DNA of 64,000 nt. Origin: Bryobacterales bacterium. GTDB taxonomy: Bacteria > Acidobacteriota > Terriglobia > Bryobacterales > Bryobacteraceae. The translations under genes and the position numbers were made by a program. Shown here one piece after another: positions 1 through 8,497 of the stretch (positions are counted from its first letter, which is position 1; each line of letters opens with the position of its first letter). The DNA lies in NCBI GenBank assembly GCA_020852755.1, contig JADZAF010000302.1:1-64000 (forward strand). The letters are read 5' to 3'. The notes under the pieces are model-generated. The model was not told the origin of the DNA. It saw only the letters and a list, made by a program, of their open reading frames with translations, and searched no databases.

Positions 1-1262
1 ACGGCTGGGAGCAACTCCACCGCAAGTTCGGACGCCTGCCCTGGGGCCAGCTGTTCGGACCGGCCGTGTACTATGCCCGCAACGGCTTCCCGGTAACCGA
101 ACTCATCCAAAACGGCTGGCAAGCCGCAGGCGGAAAGCTCGCGGGCAGTTTCTTCCTGCCCTCCGGGGCCGCTCCCGCCGTGGGCGACATCTTCCGCAAC
201 CCCGACCTGGCGCGGGCCTTCGATCTGATCGCCTCCGGCGGCGCCGGCGCGTTCTACAAGGGGGAGATCGCCAGGGCCATTCTCAAGACCTCCGACCGGC
301 TGGGCGGTACTCTGACTGCCGCCGACCTGGCCGAGTTCCATTCCGAATGGGTGCAACCGATTTCGGTCGAGTACCGCGGGTGGAAAGTGTACGAGTTGCC
401 GCCCAACGGGCAGGGCATGGCCGCGCTCGAGATGCTGAACCTGATGGAGCGCTTTCCCCTGGAAGGGAGCGACCCCGCCGGTGCCGAAACCTTACACGTG
501 AAAATGGAGGCCCAGAAGCTGGCCTACGCCGATCTCCGGCGCTACCTGGCCGACCCGCGCTTCTCGCAGGTTCCGGTCGCCGGCCTGCTTTCGAAAGAGT
601 ACGCCGCCGAGCGCGCCGGACTCATCGATCCGAAGCGCGCTCAGTGCGACGTAAAGCCGGGCGCTCCGTCGAAACCGCTGGGTGACACCATCTACATGGC
701 CGCCGTTGACCGCGACGGCAACATCGTCTCCCTGATCCAGAGCATCTACCAGAGCTTCGGGTCGGGGGTGCTGGTGGACGGCATGGGCTTTCACCTCCAC
801 AATCGAGGCGGCCTGTTCGAGATGGACGCGGCGCACCCCAATGCCCTGGCGCCCCGCAAGCGGCCGTTCCACACCATCATCCCGGGCTTCATGGAGAAGG
901 GCGGGCAGCGCATCGGCTTCGGCATCATGGGCGGGCTGAACCAGGCCCAGGCGCACGCGCAGTTTGTCTCTCACATCGTGGACCACGGCATGAACCTGCA
1001 GGCAGCGCTGGAGGCCCCGCGCTTCACCAAGCTCACCTTCGGCGGATGCGACCTGCTGATGGAGGCCCGCGTGCCGCCCGAGGCGCGCCGCCGGCTCACC
1101 GCAATCGGACACGAGATCACGGTGCTCGGCGATTACTCTCCGCAGGTCGGCGGGGGGCAGGCCGTCATGCGCGATATCGCGGCCAAGACCAACTACGGCG
1201 CATCGTCGCCGCGCAAGGACGGCGCGGCCATTCCCGAGCCGCCGCCGTATCTCGGCAGGTAA
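1..1262 (+). CDS. gamma-glutamyltransferase, 3' part (5' end outside window)
   Basis: The reading frame is open from base 3, so the N-terminus lies outside the window. The visible 419 residues cover the end of the large subunit and the whole small subunit of an Ntn-hydrolase gamma-glutamyltranspeptidase. The expected autoprocessing and nucleophile threonine is in LGDTIYMAAVDRDGNIVS (Thr codon at 687-689), followed by the small-subunit signature GGLNQAQAHAQ. The family cleaves gamma-glutamyl bonds of glutathione and related amides, usually in the periplasm. Whether this copy has a signal peptide cannot be seen. A shorter GTG start at 66 exists, but the homologous sequence upstream of it argues that it is internal. 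Confidence 0.93.
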   Translation, partial: GWEQLHRKFGRLPWGQLFGPAVYYARNGFPVTELIQNGWQAAGGKLAGSFFLPSGAAPAVGDIFRNPDLARAFDLIASGGAGAFYKGEIARAILKTSDRLGGTLTAADLAEFHSEWVQPISVEYRGWKVYELPPNGQGMAALEMLNLMERFPLEGSDPAGAETLHVKMEAQKLAYADLRRYLADPRFSQVPVAGLLSKEYAAERAGLIDPKRAQCDVKPGAPSKPLGDTIYMAAVDRDGNIVSLIQSIYQSFGSGVLVDGMGFHLHNRGGLFEMDAAHPNALAPRKRPFHTIIPGFMEKGGQRIGFGIMGGLNQAQAHAQFVSHIVDHGMNLQAALEAPRFTKLTFGGCDLLMEARVPPEARRRLTAIGHEITVLGDYSPQVGGGQAVMRDIAAKTNYGASSPRKDGAAIPEPPPYLGR

Positions 1263-1286
1263 GCCCAGGCAACTGCCGCGCAGGCG

Positions 1287-1315
1287 TTGAACCCGTTCCG
1301 CGGCGGACGTACAAT
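1287..1315 (+). promoter_or_regulatory. sigma70-type promoter for the methyltransferase gene
   Basis: TTGAAC (1287-1292), a 17-bp spacer and TACAAT (1310-1315) match the housekeeping consensus well. They lie in the 97-nt gap after the gamma-glutamyltransferase stop. The predicted leader is about 38 nt. It contains a small inverted repeat TTCGG-ACAA-CCGAA (1329-1342) just before the ribosome binding site GGGAGG. Confidence 0.6.
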
Positions 1316-1359
1316 TCCAACAGAGACCTTCGGACAACCGAATACTGGGAGGGAAAACC

Positions 1360-2430
1360 ATGGCTACTCTGGGAAAAGCCCTGGAATTTGACGAAGCAAA
1401 GTTGCATGCCTTCCTGGAGAAGGCAGTGGCGGACATGGGCGCCGCCATACACGCCACGCTGGTGATCGTAGGAGACAAGCTGGGCCTGTACAAAGCGATG
1501 GCGGGCGCGGGCTGGCTGACTTCCGGGGAACTGGCCGCCCGGACCGGCACCGCCGAGCGCTATGTGCGGGAGTGGCTGAATGCCAATGCAGCCAGCGGCT
1601 ACGTGACCTACGATCCGGAAACCGGGCGGTTCCAGTTGCCGTCCGAGCAGGCCTTCGCCCTCACCGTGCAGGACCTGCCCGGCGCCTTTCACGTTATCGC
1701 GTCCTGCTTCAAGGACGAACCGAAGATCACCCAGGCATTCCGAACGGGCGAAGGCGTGGGCTGGCACGAACACGACGCGGGCCTGTTCTTTGGCACCGAG
1801 CGGTTTTTCCGGCCTAATTACGAAAGCAACCTGGTCAGCGCCTGGATTCCCGCGCTGGATGGCGTGCGGGAGAAGCTCACGGCGGGCGCCACGGTAGCCG
1901 ACGTGGGCTGCGGTCATGGCGCGTCCACGATGATCATGGCCAAGGCCTTTCCGAAATCGCGCTTCTACGGCTTCGACTACCATAGCGGCTCGATAGAATA
2001 TGCGCGCCACGTAGCGGGGCGAGACGGTCTGATGGACCAGGTTACCTTCGAGGTGGCCAGCGCCAAGAGTTATCCGGCCAACGGCGGCTACGACCTGGTC
2101 ACGTTCTTCGATTGCCTGCACGACATGGGCGACCCGGTGGGCGCCGCCCGCCACGTCCTCTCGACACTGAAACCCGGCGGCGTGTGGATGATCGTGGAAC
2201 CGTTCGCCAACAACCGGCCCGAGGAGAATCACAACCCCGTCGGGCGGGTCTACTATTCGGCTTCGACCATGATTTGCACGCCCGCCTCGCTGGCGCAGGA
2301 GGTTGGGGCGGGGCTGGGCGCCCAGGCGGGCGAGGAGCGCATTCGCGGCGTGGTGACCTCGGCCGGCTTCACGGGCTTCCGCCGGGCGGCCGAAACTCCC
2401 TTCAACCTGGTGTTTGAGGCCCGGCCGTAG
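1360..2430 (+). CDS. class I SAM-dependent methyltransferase with N-terminal winged helix
   Basis: The protein is 356 aa. Residues about 30-95 form a winged-helix, dimerisation-type region (LTSGELAARTGTAERYVREW), as in Rv2258c-like and O-methyltransferase-like proteins. Residues 178-300 are a Rossmann methyltransferase core with motif I VADVGCGHGAS at about 179-189 and an acidic FDYHSGSIEYAR segment for the SAM ribose. The substrate is unknown. The ATG has a good GGGAGG site and its own promoter, so the gene is probably monocistronic. The next gene converges on it. Confidence 0.88.
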   Translation: MATLGKALEFDEAKLHAFLEKAVADMGAAIHATLVIVGDKLGLYKAMAGAGWLTSGELAARTGTAERYVREWLNANAASGYVTYDPETGRFQLPSEQAFALTVQDLPGAFHVIASCFKDEPKITQAFRTGEGVGWHEHDAGLFFGTERFFRPNYESNLVSAWIPALDGVREKLTAGATVADVGCGHGASTMIMAKAFPKSRFYGFDYHSGSIEYARHVAGRDGLMDQVTFEVASAKSYPANGGYDLVTFFDCLHDMGDPVGAARHVLSTLKPGGVWMIVEPFANNRPEENHNPVGRVYYSASTMICTPASLAQEVGAGLGAQAGEERIRGVVTSAGFTGFRRAAETPFNLVFEARP

Positions 2431-2666
2431 CGCAGATTTGCACTCTGACCGGCCGAGCGAGCCGAGGCGAACCGGAAGGCCGCGATCCGGACCGCTCTTC
2501 GTGCAGCTCACCTTCACGCCGGGGGCTGGAGAGAAATTTCCGATGTGCCACAGCCCTCGCCGCCGCCTTGAGGGCGAGGATCGTCAGGGAACCGGGAGCA
2601 GCACCTGCGGATCCTCCAGAGTTTCCTTCTTCCAGCCGGCGCCGCCGGAGTCGCTTCCCGCCCACT
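2431..2666. other. convergent intergenic region with weak hairpin
   Basis: This is the gap between two convergent genes. The only structure I see is CCTCGCC (2555-2561) paired with GGCGAGG (2573-2579). It has no T-tract, so I do not call it a terminator. No credible coding sequence is visible. Confidence 0.3.
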
Positions 2667-4763
2667 CTACTTCAAAATCCTCACCAGGTTGCTGTAGTCG
2701 TCGGTCCAGACGCGCAGGTTGGGGTGCGGCTGGATGCGTATGCCGGCGCGGCTGAAGACGGGCTGGTCGAACAGGCCGGGCCGGCTGCTCACCAGCACCC
2801 AGGTGGCGCCGAACACGTTGTGGATATGGTCGTCTTCGGTGTCAAAGGAAAGGCACTGCCGCCCCAGGGCGGTGGCGATGCGCTCCACCACGGGCTCCAG
2901 TTCCAGATACCGGTTGGACACGTGCACGGCCAGGATGCCGTCCGGTTTCAAGTGACGGAAATAGAGCTGGAAGGCTTCCCGGGTCAGCAGGTGAACGGGT
3001 ATGGAATCGCTCGAAAAAGCGTCCACGGCCAGCACGTCGAACTGCTGGGGCGCCTCGCGCTCGAGCGAGAGCCGGGCATCGCCGAGCACCACCTCCACCC
3101 GGGCCTCGCTTTCCCTCAGGAACCGGAACTCGGAATGGGCCAGCCGGATTACTTGCGGATTGATCTCGTAGAAGCGGTAGTAGTCGTCCTTGCGCCCGTA
3201 GGCCGCCAGAGTGCCGGCGCCCAGCCCGATCACACCCACCCGCTGGGGCTGCCGGCCGGAGTTCAAAAGCGCCAGGCCGACGCCGGAATTCCTCCCGTAG
3301 TAGGTGGTCGGCGTGCGGCTGCGGCCCGGATCCAGGAACTGCTCACCGTGGTTGATGGATCCGTTCATGAGCTTCCGGGTGGCGATCTCCTCCGCCCCCT
3401 GGTCGCTGACCCGCAGGCTGCCGTAGAAATTGCGCTCCCGGACCCGGTACCCCTTGACCGAGGATTGCACGCCCATGGCCAGACAAACCAGGATGGCGGC
3501 GTACACCCCCAGGATCACCACCCAGGTTGCAGGCTGCCCGCCGCGGTACAGGGGTGTGGCGGAATCCCGGAAGAGGACCATCAGCGCCAATGCCCCGCAC
3601 AGGGCGATCGCCACCGGCAATTCGTAGTACCCGCCGAACACCCGCGGCGCAGCGTAACCGACCAGCATGCCGCCCACGGCGCCGCCCAGCGCGATCATCA
3701 GGTAGTACGAAGTCAGGTAGCGGGGATGCGGCTTCAACCGGGCCAGTTCGCCGTGGCACACCATCGAGCAGACGAACAGGGCGGCAGAGAAGATCGGGAT
3801 CAGAACCTTGAGATCGACTGTCTCCAGGTCCTCGGTCAGGGTGTAGGCCATGATGGCCAGGGCCATCGCCAGCAGCCGGAGAAACAACGCGCGGTGATAC
3901 CAGGTGTCACGGTCAAAGCAGAGGATGAAACTCAGCAGGTACAGGCTGAGCGGCACAATCCACAGAAACGGGATCGAGGCGATGTTCTGCGTCAGGTGAT
4001 TGGTCACCGCCAGCAGCAGGGCGGACGCGCAGGCGGGCAGCGCGATCCATAGCAGGCGCACCGCCCAGCCCGCGGGGGCTGCCGTCTCCGTATCCGAGCC
4101 GTCCGGGCGGACGAACTCCGGGCTGCGTCTGCGCCGCAGGGCCAGCACCATCGAAAGCGCCACGAAAAGCCCGTAGCCGGCCGACCAGGCGTGGGCCTGC
4201 GTGCGGGTGGAAGCGAACGGCTCCAGAAGCAGCGGATAGCTCAGGAGGGCCAGCATCGAGGCGGCGTTGGACAGGGCGTAGAACCGGTAGGGAAAAGCCC
4301 CGCTGCGGCTCGCCACGTACCAGGCCTGCATCAGCGGCCCGGTGCTGGCCAGCAGAAAGTACGGCAGGCCCACAGTGGCGAACAGCAGGCCGAGAATCCG
4401 AAGAATCGGATCCTCAGATCCGTTTGGCTTCCAGGCCGGATTGGGGTAGACCGGCACGAGCAGCAGGCTGGCTGCCAGCAGGGCCACATGCAGGCCGGCC
4501 TGGAACCGGCCGGGCAAATGCTCGGTGGTCCAGTGCGCGTACAGGTAGCCGAGCAGCAGAACCATTTGAAAGAAAACCAGGCAGGTGGTCCAGACCGCCG
4601 CGGTTCCGCCGAACCAGGGCAGAATCACCTTGGCGATCAGCGGCTGGATCTGAAACAGCAGAAAGGCTCCCGCAAAAATGGTGCACCCGTAGAACAGGGT
4701 GGATGCCAACCTGCGGGTTGCAGCCCCTGCCACGGGTTCGGGATCAGCGATAAGCGGCGACAC
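2667..4763 (-). CDS. membrane protein with C-terminal spermidine-synthase-like domain
   Basis: The protein is 698 aa. The first ~430 residues are a run of hydrophobic helices (first one about 25-47, GCTIFAGAFLLFQIQPLIAK), as in the fused MFS/spermidine synthase proteins of many bacteria. The C-terminal ~200 residues form an aminopropyltransferase-like Rossmann domain with VIGLGAGTLAAYG, an acidic YEINPQVIRLA strand end, a GDAR turn and DVLAVDAFSSDSIPVHLLT. Polyamine synthesis is not assured, because such fusions are mostly uncharacterised. The start overlaps the acyl-CoA dehydrogenase end by 20 nt, which indicates translational coupling in one operon. Confidence 0.85.
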   Translation of the reverse strand: MSPLIADPEPVAGAATRRLASTLFYGCTIFAGAFLLFQIQPLIAKVILPWFGGTAAVWTTCLVFFQMVLLLGYLYAHWTTEHLPGRFQAGLHVALLAASLLLVPVYPNPAWKPNGSEDPILRILGLLFATVGLPYFLLASTGPLMQAWYVASRSGAFPYRFYALSNAASMLALLSYPLLLEPFASTRTQAHAWSAGYGLFVALSMVLALRRRRSPEFVRPDGSDTETAAPAGWAVRLLWIALPACASALLLAVTNHLTQNIASIPFLWIVPLSLYLLSFILCFDRDTWYHRALFLRLLAMALAIMAYTLTEDLETVDLKVLIPIFSAALFVCSMVCHGELARLKPHPRYLTSYYLMIALGGAVGGMLVGYAAPRVFGGYYELPVAIALCGALALMVLFRDSATPLYRGGQPATWVVILGVYAAILVCLAMGVQSSVKGYRVRERNFYGSLRVSDQGAEEIATRKLMNGSINHGEQFLDPGRSRTPTTYYGRNSGVGLALLNSGRQPQRVGVIGLGAGTLAAYGRKDDYYRFYEINPQVIRLAHSEFRFLRESEARVEVVLGDARLSLEREAPQQFDVLAVDAFSSDSIPVHLLTREAFQLYFRHLKPDGILAVHVSNRYLELEPVVERIATALGRQCLSFDTEDDHIHNVFGATWVLVSSRPGLFDQPVFSRAGIRIQPHPNLRVWTDDYSNLVRILK

Positions 4764-5913
4764 CCGTAACCCTTTCCCCGATCACCAGCGCGTGAATGTG
4801 ATCGGTCCCTTCATAAGTCTTGACCGTCTCCAGGTTGCACAGGTGGCGCATGACCGGGTACTCGTCGGTGATGCCGTTGGCCCCCAGCAGGTCGCGGCTC
4901 AGGCGCGCGCATTCCAGCGCCATGGCGACGTTGTTTCTCTTGAGCATGGAGACATGAGCATGATCGGCCCGCCCGCGGTCCTTCAGGCGTCCCACGTGCA
5001 AAGCCAGCAGTTGGCCCTTGGAGATCTCGGTGATCATCCAGGCCAGCTTTTCCTGGACCAGCTGATGGGAGGCGATGGGCCGGTCGTCGAACTGTTTGCG
5101 GACCAGCGAATACTGCCGCGCCGTCTCAAAGCAATCCATGGCCGCGCCCAGGACACCCCACCCAATGCCGTAGCGTGCCTGGGTGAGACACATCAGGGCG
5201 GCCCGCAGTCCTTTGGCGCCGGGCAGCGCGCTGGCCTCCGGAATCCGGCAGTCGGCGAAGGCCAGGCTGGAAGTGACCGAGGCCCGCATGGACCACTTCC
5301 CGTGAATATCGGAGGACGTGTAACCCGGCGTTCCCTTCTCCACCAGGAAGCCCTGGATGCCCTCCGGCGTGCGGGCCCACACAACCGCCACGTCGGCCAT
5401 GGTGCCGTTCGTGATCCAGCTCTTCTCGCCGTTCAGGATCCAGCCGCCGCCGTCCGGCTTGGCGGTGGTGCGCATGCCCGCCGGGTTGGAGCCGAAGCCC
5501 GGCTCGGTCAGCCCGAAACATCCCACCGCCTTTCCGCTTTGCAGGGATGGCAGCCAGCGCTGCTTCTGTTCTTCCGATCCGAAGGTCAGAATGGGGTACA
5601 TGACCAGGGCGCCCTGCACGGAGACGAAGCTGCGAATCCCGGAGTCGCCGCGCTCGAGTTCCTGCATGATCAGGCCGTACTCGACGCTGCTCATCCCGGC
5701 GCAGCCGTAGCCTTCCAGGTTGGCTCCCAAGAATCCCAGACGCGCCATCTCACCGATCAGTTCCGAGGGAAAGCGCCCCTCGCGGAAACTGTCGCGCATC
5801 AAGGGGATAACCCGCTCATCCACGAATTGCCGGGCGGTCTGCCGGACCAGTAATTCGTCCTCGCTGAACTGGGAATCGACGGACAGGAAGTCCACTCCGC
5901 GGAAAGGAGGCAT
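4744..5913 (-). CDS. acyl-CoA dehydrogenase, glutaryl-CoA dehydrogenase-like
   Basis: The protein is 389 aa. It has the family flavin/substrate signature FGLTEPGFGSNPAGMRT and the C-terminal catalytic base in KTYEGTDHIHALVIGE. The YEGT-HIHALVIG form is typical of glutaryl-CoA dehydrogenases, which oxidise and decarboxylate glutaryl-CoA to crotonyl-CoA in lysine and aromatic breakdown. I chose the ATG preceded by AAAAGGAGTT rather than the longer open frame, because homology begins there. It sits 8 nt after a GH95-like gene and overlaps the next gene. This is an unusual neighbourhood, with no electron-transfer flavoprotein genes nearby. Confidence 0.9.
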   Translation of the reverse strand: MPPFRGVDFLSVDSQFSEDELLVRQTARQFVDERVIPLMRDSFREGRFPSELIGEMARLGFLGANLEGYGCAGMSSVEYGLIMQELERGDSGIRSFVSVQGALVMYPILTFGSEEQKQRWLPSLQSGKAVGCFGLTEPGFGSNPAGMRTTAKPDGGGWILNGEKSWITNGTMADVAVVWARTPEGIQGFLVEKGTPGYTSSDIHGKWSMRASVTSSLAFADCRIPEASALPGAKGLRAALMCLTQARYGIGWGVLGAAMDCFETARQYSLVRKQFDDRPIASHQLVQEKLAWMITEISKGQLLALHVGRLKDRGRADHAHVSMLKRNNVAMALECARLSRDLLGANGITDEYPVMRHLCNLETVKTYEGTDHIHALVIGERVTGVAAYR

Positions 5914-5921
5914 AACTCCTT

Positions 5922-8405
5922 TTAGGATACCCCGGGTTCCACCCGGTACCGTTCCCCTGCGTGGGTGGGAAAACGCAGGATTCCGGCCTCCAGGGAGGCC
6001 TTGACGGGGGCATGGTCCCGCAACCGGATCACCCGGGCGCCCGCCTTTCCCCACGGCACGGCCAGCCGCACGGGCGCCCCCTTCTCACTCAGCAGCGTGA
6101 CCGGGGAGACGGACTTGCCGTCCCAGGCCGCGCTGACCAGAAAGGCGCCCACTGCCCTGAGGTCGCGAAAGGAAGCGCGTCCCAGGCGCCGGGTGTTCGG
6201 GAAAAGCCGCAGCACCCCGCTGTAGCTCTGCAGCATGCACTCGTTCAGCACGGCGGGAAGGGACAGGTTCTCAGTCCAGATTCCCATGCGCATCATGAAG
6301 TCGAAGTCGGTGGTGTCCCGGTAGCGGCCGTCGATCTGCCGGCAGCGGTCCTGCGCCACACCGTTAGGCAGCCGGCAGTAGCGCACCTCGCGTTTGAACC
6401 ATTCCAAATCAAGCATGCCCAGGCGGGCCCGGATCAACGGCTGGTAGACCAGGTCGTTGCCCCCTTCCAGGCGGACAGTGCGGGCCGTGCGCCGGGCGAT
6501 CCCCAGTTGCTCCTCGCCCACTCCGATCCCCACCTGTTCTCCAGGGAAAACCGGCGCCAGGGTCACGGGAACGTTGTAGACATATTCGGTGGGGGCGCCC
6601 ACGATGTCCAGCCAGACTTCGCCATGCGGGCCGGCGGCTTTGGGATAGGCAGCCATGTTCCGGCCGATCTCGGCCCAGACGGCGCGCTCGGCCGCGTCCT
6701 GGTCGAGGATCCCGGCCGCCTCGGCGGTGGCTTTCAACACGAACTCGCTCAGGGCCAGGTCGATAATGCAGTCCTTATTGAGGCGGAAATCGACCGTGAA
6801 GCCCCAGTTTTCGGGGCTGACGCTGGGGATGATGTGATACTTGCCGTCATCGCCTTTCTTCACGTAGGCGGCGAGGAAGCGGCTGGCGGCGCGCAGCAGC
6901 GGATAGGCGCGCTCCAGGAAGTCCCGGTCGAGTGTGTAGAGGTAGTGCCACCAGAGGCTTTGCACGGTCCAGGGGGTCTCGCAGATCTCGTAGCCCCAGG
7001 GCGGAGCCGGGTACGGGATGGTCTTGCTGGGCACGGGATAGGCGGAATGGGGAAAGAACGCTCCCGGCATCTCGAACTTCTCCCGCGCGTAGGCTTCCGA
7101 CAGCGGCAGCAGGTTTTCGCACAGCTCGACGTAGGGCAGGTGCTGATCCACGTGGTTGCTGGAGAAAACTCCCCAGAAAACCTGCTGCGTGTTGTAGTTC
7201 ATGTGGTAGTCCCCGTGCCAGGCGGTGCCGATGCGACCGCTGGTCCAGTTGCCGAAAAGGCCCGGAGCCACCTTGCCTTCGCGCAGGCAGCAGGCCAGCC
7301 AGTACTGGTTGTGATACCAGATGCGCTCCAGTTCCCGGTCGGCGAAGTCCACCGCCGAGCGGGACCAGAACTCGCGCCAGCGCCGCGCCGTGCCGCCGGC
7401 CAGGCGGCCGAAGGGAACTGCGGACAGGCGATCCAGTTCGCGGGCGGCGTGGGCGACGTTGTCCGGATGATCCCGGGGTGTATAGAGAGTAAGGTCGAGC
7501 CGGAAGGGTTGTGCGGCCCGGGAACGCAGGAACACGCGCCGGGGAGCCTGCGCCTCAGCCGACCAGTCCCCGCTCAACCGGCCGCACAAAGCGAAGTTGC
7601 GGTCGTCTTGCGAGCGGGGCGGTTCGGGAACAGCGGGTGAAGGCGGAGTTGCCGGGAAGTGCTGGTAGCAGGAGAAACCCGCCTCCGCAGCGCCGGCCTG
7701 GGCGCTGATCTCGGGCGGGGGGAGCTGCGCCGCCTCGTCGAGGTTCGGGTAATAGGCGACAGAGACGAACGGCGCGGCGACATCGGCGGCGACTGCAATA
7801 TGGCCGGCATCCCAGTTCACCAGGCAGCGTACCTCGACCGGTCTCAACTTTCCGTCCAGGTCATCCTCTTCCAGCAGGATGGTCAACATTCCGGTGGAAA
7901 GGTCCAGTTCCTGGCGGACCACACGCACCTTGCGGGAGTCCCAGTGGATCCAAACGATGCCGCACGGCCAGGGGCGCGGCCAGGACTTGCGGTACGAGGA
8001 CTGAACCTTGTCGGTGTACTCGCGGAACCAGTCCAGCGAGCTTTCCAGAAAGAGCATCTCCGGCTTGCCCTGCCGCCTGGCTTCCTCGCCGGCGCGTTCC
8101 CACATCTTCAGGAGCTCCCGGAACGTGACCACGTGCGGGTAGTGATCCTCGCTGACCCGAATGTCCCAGGAGTCCTCTTTGCCGATGTGCAGCCCGAGGG
8201 CGTCGGGCCGCACCGTCACCGCGACCCCGATATCGCCGTTGCCGAGCAGCATGCCCTCAAAGAAGTTGGGGGTGGCGCCCTCGCGAACGATGCGGTGCCT
8301 GCGGGCGATGGCAGCGCCGTCCGGAGCGGCTTCGGCTGCCGGAACGGCGGGAGCGGCGGCGGCGGTCACGGACGCTCCGAGGAATCCGCGGCGGGTGGTC
8401 TTCAT
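5922..8405 (-). CDS. exported GH95-like glycoside hydrolase
   Basis: The protein is 827 aa and begins with a twin-arginine signal MKTTRRGFLGASVTAAAAP and an AEA-type cleavage region. An N-terminal beta domain carries LLGNGDIGVAVTVRPDALG. The middle (alpha/alpha)6 region has HGDYHMNYNTQQVFWGVFSS, which resembles the conserved WxGDxHxNxNxQ segment of GH95 and related fucosidase/galactosidase-type enzymes. The exact substrate cannot be read from sequence. The ATG is chosen because the Tat motif follows it directly. It is the first gene of a three-gene minus-strand operon and is divergent from a mannonate-dehydratase-like gene. Confidence 0.8.
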   Translation of the reverse strand: MKTTRRGFLGASVTAAAAPAVPAAEAAPDGAAIARRHRIVREGATPNFFEGMLLGNGDIGVAVTVRPDALGLHIGKEDSWDIRVSEDHYPHVVTFRELLKMWERAGEEARRQGKPEMLFLESSLDWFREYTDKVQSSYRKSWPRPWPCGIVWIHWDSRKVRVVRQELDLSTGMLTILLEEDDLDGKLRPVEVRCLVNWDAGHIAVAADVAAPFVSVAYYPNLDEAAQLPPPEISAQAGAAEAGFSCYQHFPATPPSPAVPEPPRSQDDRNFALCGRLSGDWSAEAQAPRRVFLRSRAAQPFRLDLTLYTPRDHPDNVAHAARELDRLSAVPFGRLAGGTARRWREFWSRSAVDFADRELERIWYHNQYWLACCLREGKVAPGLFGNWTSGRIGTAWHGDYHMNYNTQQVFWGVFSSNHVDQHLPYVELCENLLPLSEAYAREKFEMPGAFFPHSAYPVPSKTIPYPAPPWGYEICETPWTVQSLWWHYLYTLDRDFLERAYPLLRAASRFLAAYVKKGDDGKYHIIPSVSPENWGFTVDFRLNKDCIIDLALSEFVLKATAEAAGILDQDAAERAVWAEIGRNMAAYPKAAGPHGEVWLDIVGAPTEYVYNVPVTLAPVFPGEQVGIGVGEEQLGIARRTARTVRLEGGNDLVYQPLIRARLGMLDLEWFKREVRYCRLPNGVAQDRCRQIDGRYRDTTDFDFMMRMGIWTENLSLPAVLNECMLQSYSGVLRLFPNTRRLGRASFRDLRAVGAFLVSAAWDGKSVSPVTLLSEKGAPVRLAVPWGKAGARVIRLRDHAPVKASLEAGILRFPTHAGERYRVEPGVS

Positions 8406-8480
8406 GTGGGGAATGATACAACGGGCTTCGGACGCGCCGGGACGGAGTCCGGGATGCAGCCGTCTGCGGCTCCGAAGTGG

Positions 8481-8486
8481 CATAAT
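8481..8486 (+). promoter_or_regulatory. possible -10 element giving a near-leaderless mRNA
   Basis: CATAAT lies 11 nt before the ATG of the mannonate-dehydratase-like gene. No Shine-Dalgarno sequence is visible in between, so transcription would begin about 5 nt before the start codon. No good -35 is seen. Confidence 0.35.
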
Positions 8487-8497
8487 CTGGATTCAAC

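Noticed and set aside
2555..2579. CCTCGCC/GGCGAGG hairpin as a terminator
   Set aside because: Only 7 bp, a GC-rich loop and no T-tract; could be chance.
2568..4052. Long open frame on the plus strand opposite the membrane-fused spermidine-synthase-like gene
   Set aside because: It is antisense to a gene with clear family motifs; its translation is low-complexity, rich in Gln, His, Gly and Arg, as expected from the reverse strand of GC-rich coding DNA.
5961..7640. Long plus-strand frame opposite the GH95-like gene
   Set aside because: Antisense shadow with no recognisable domain.
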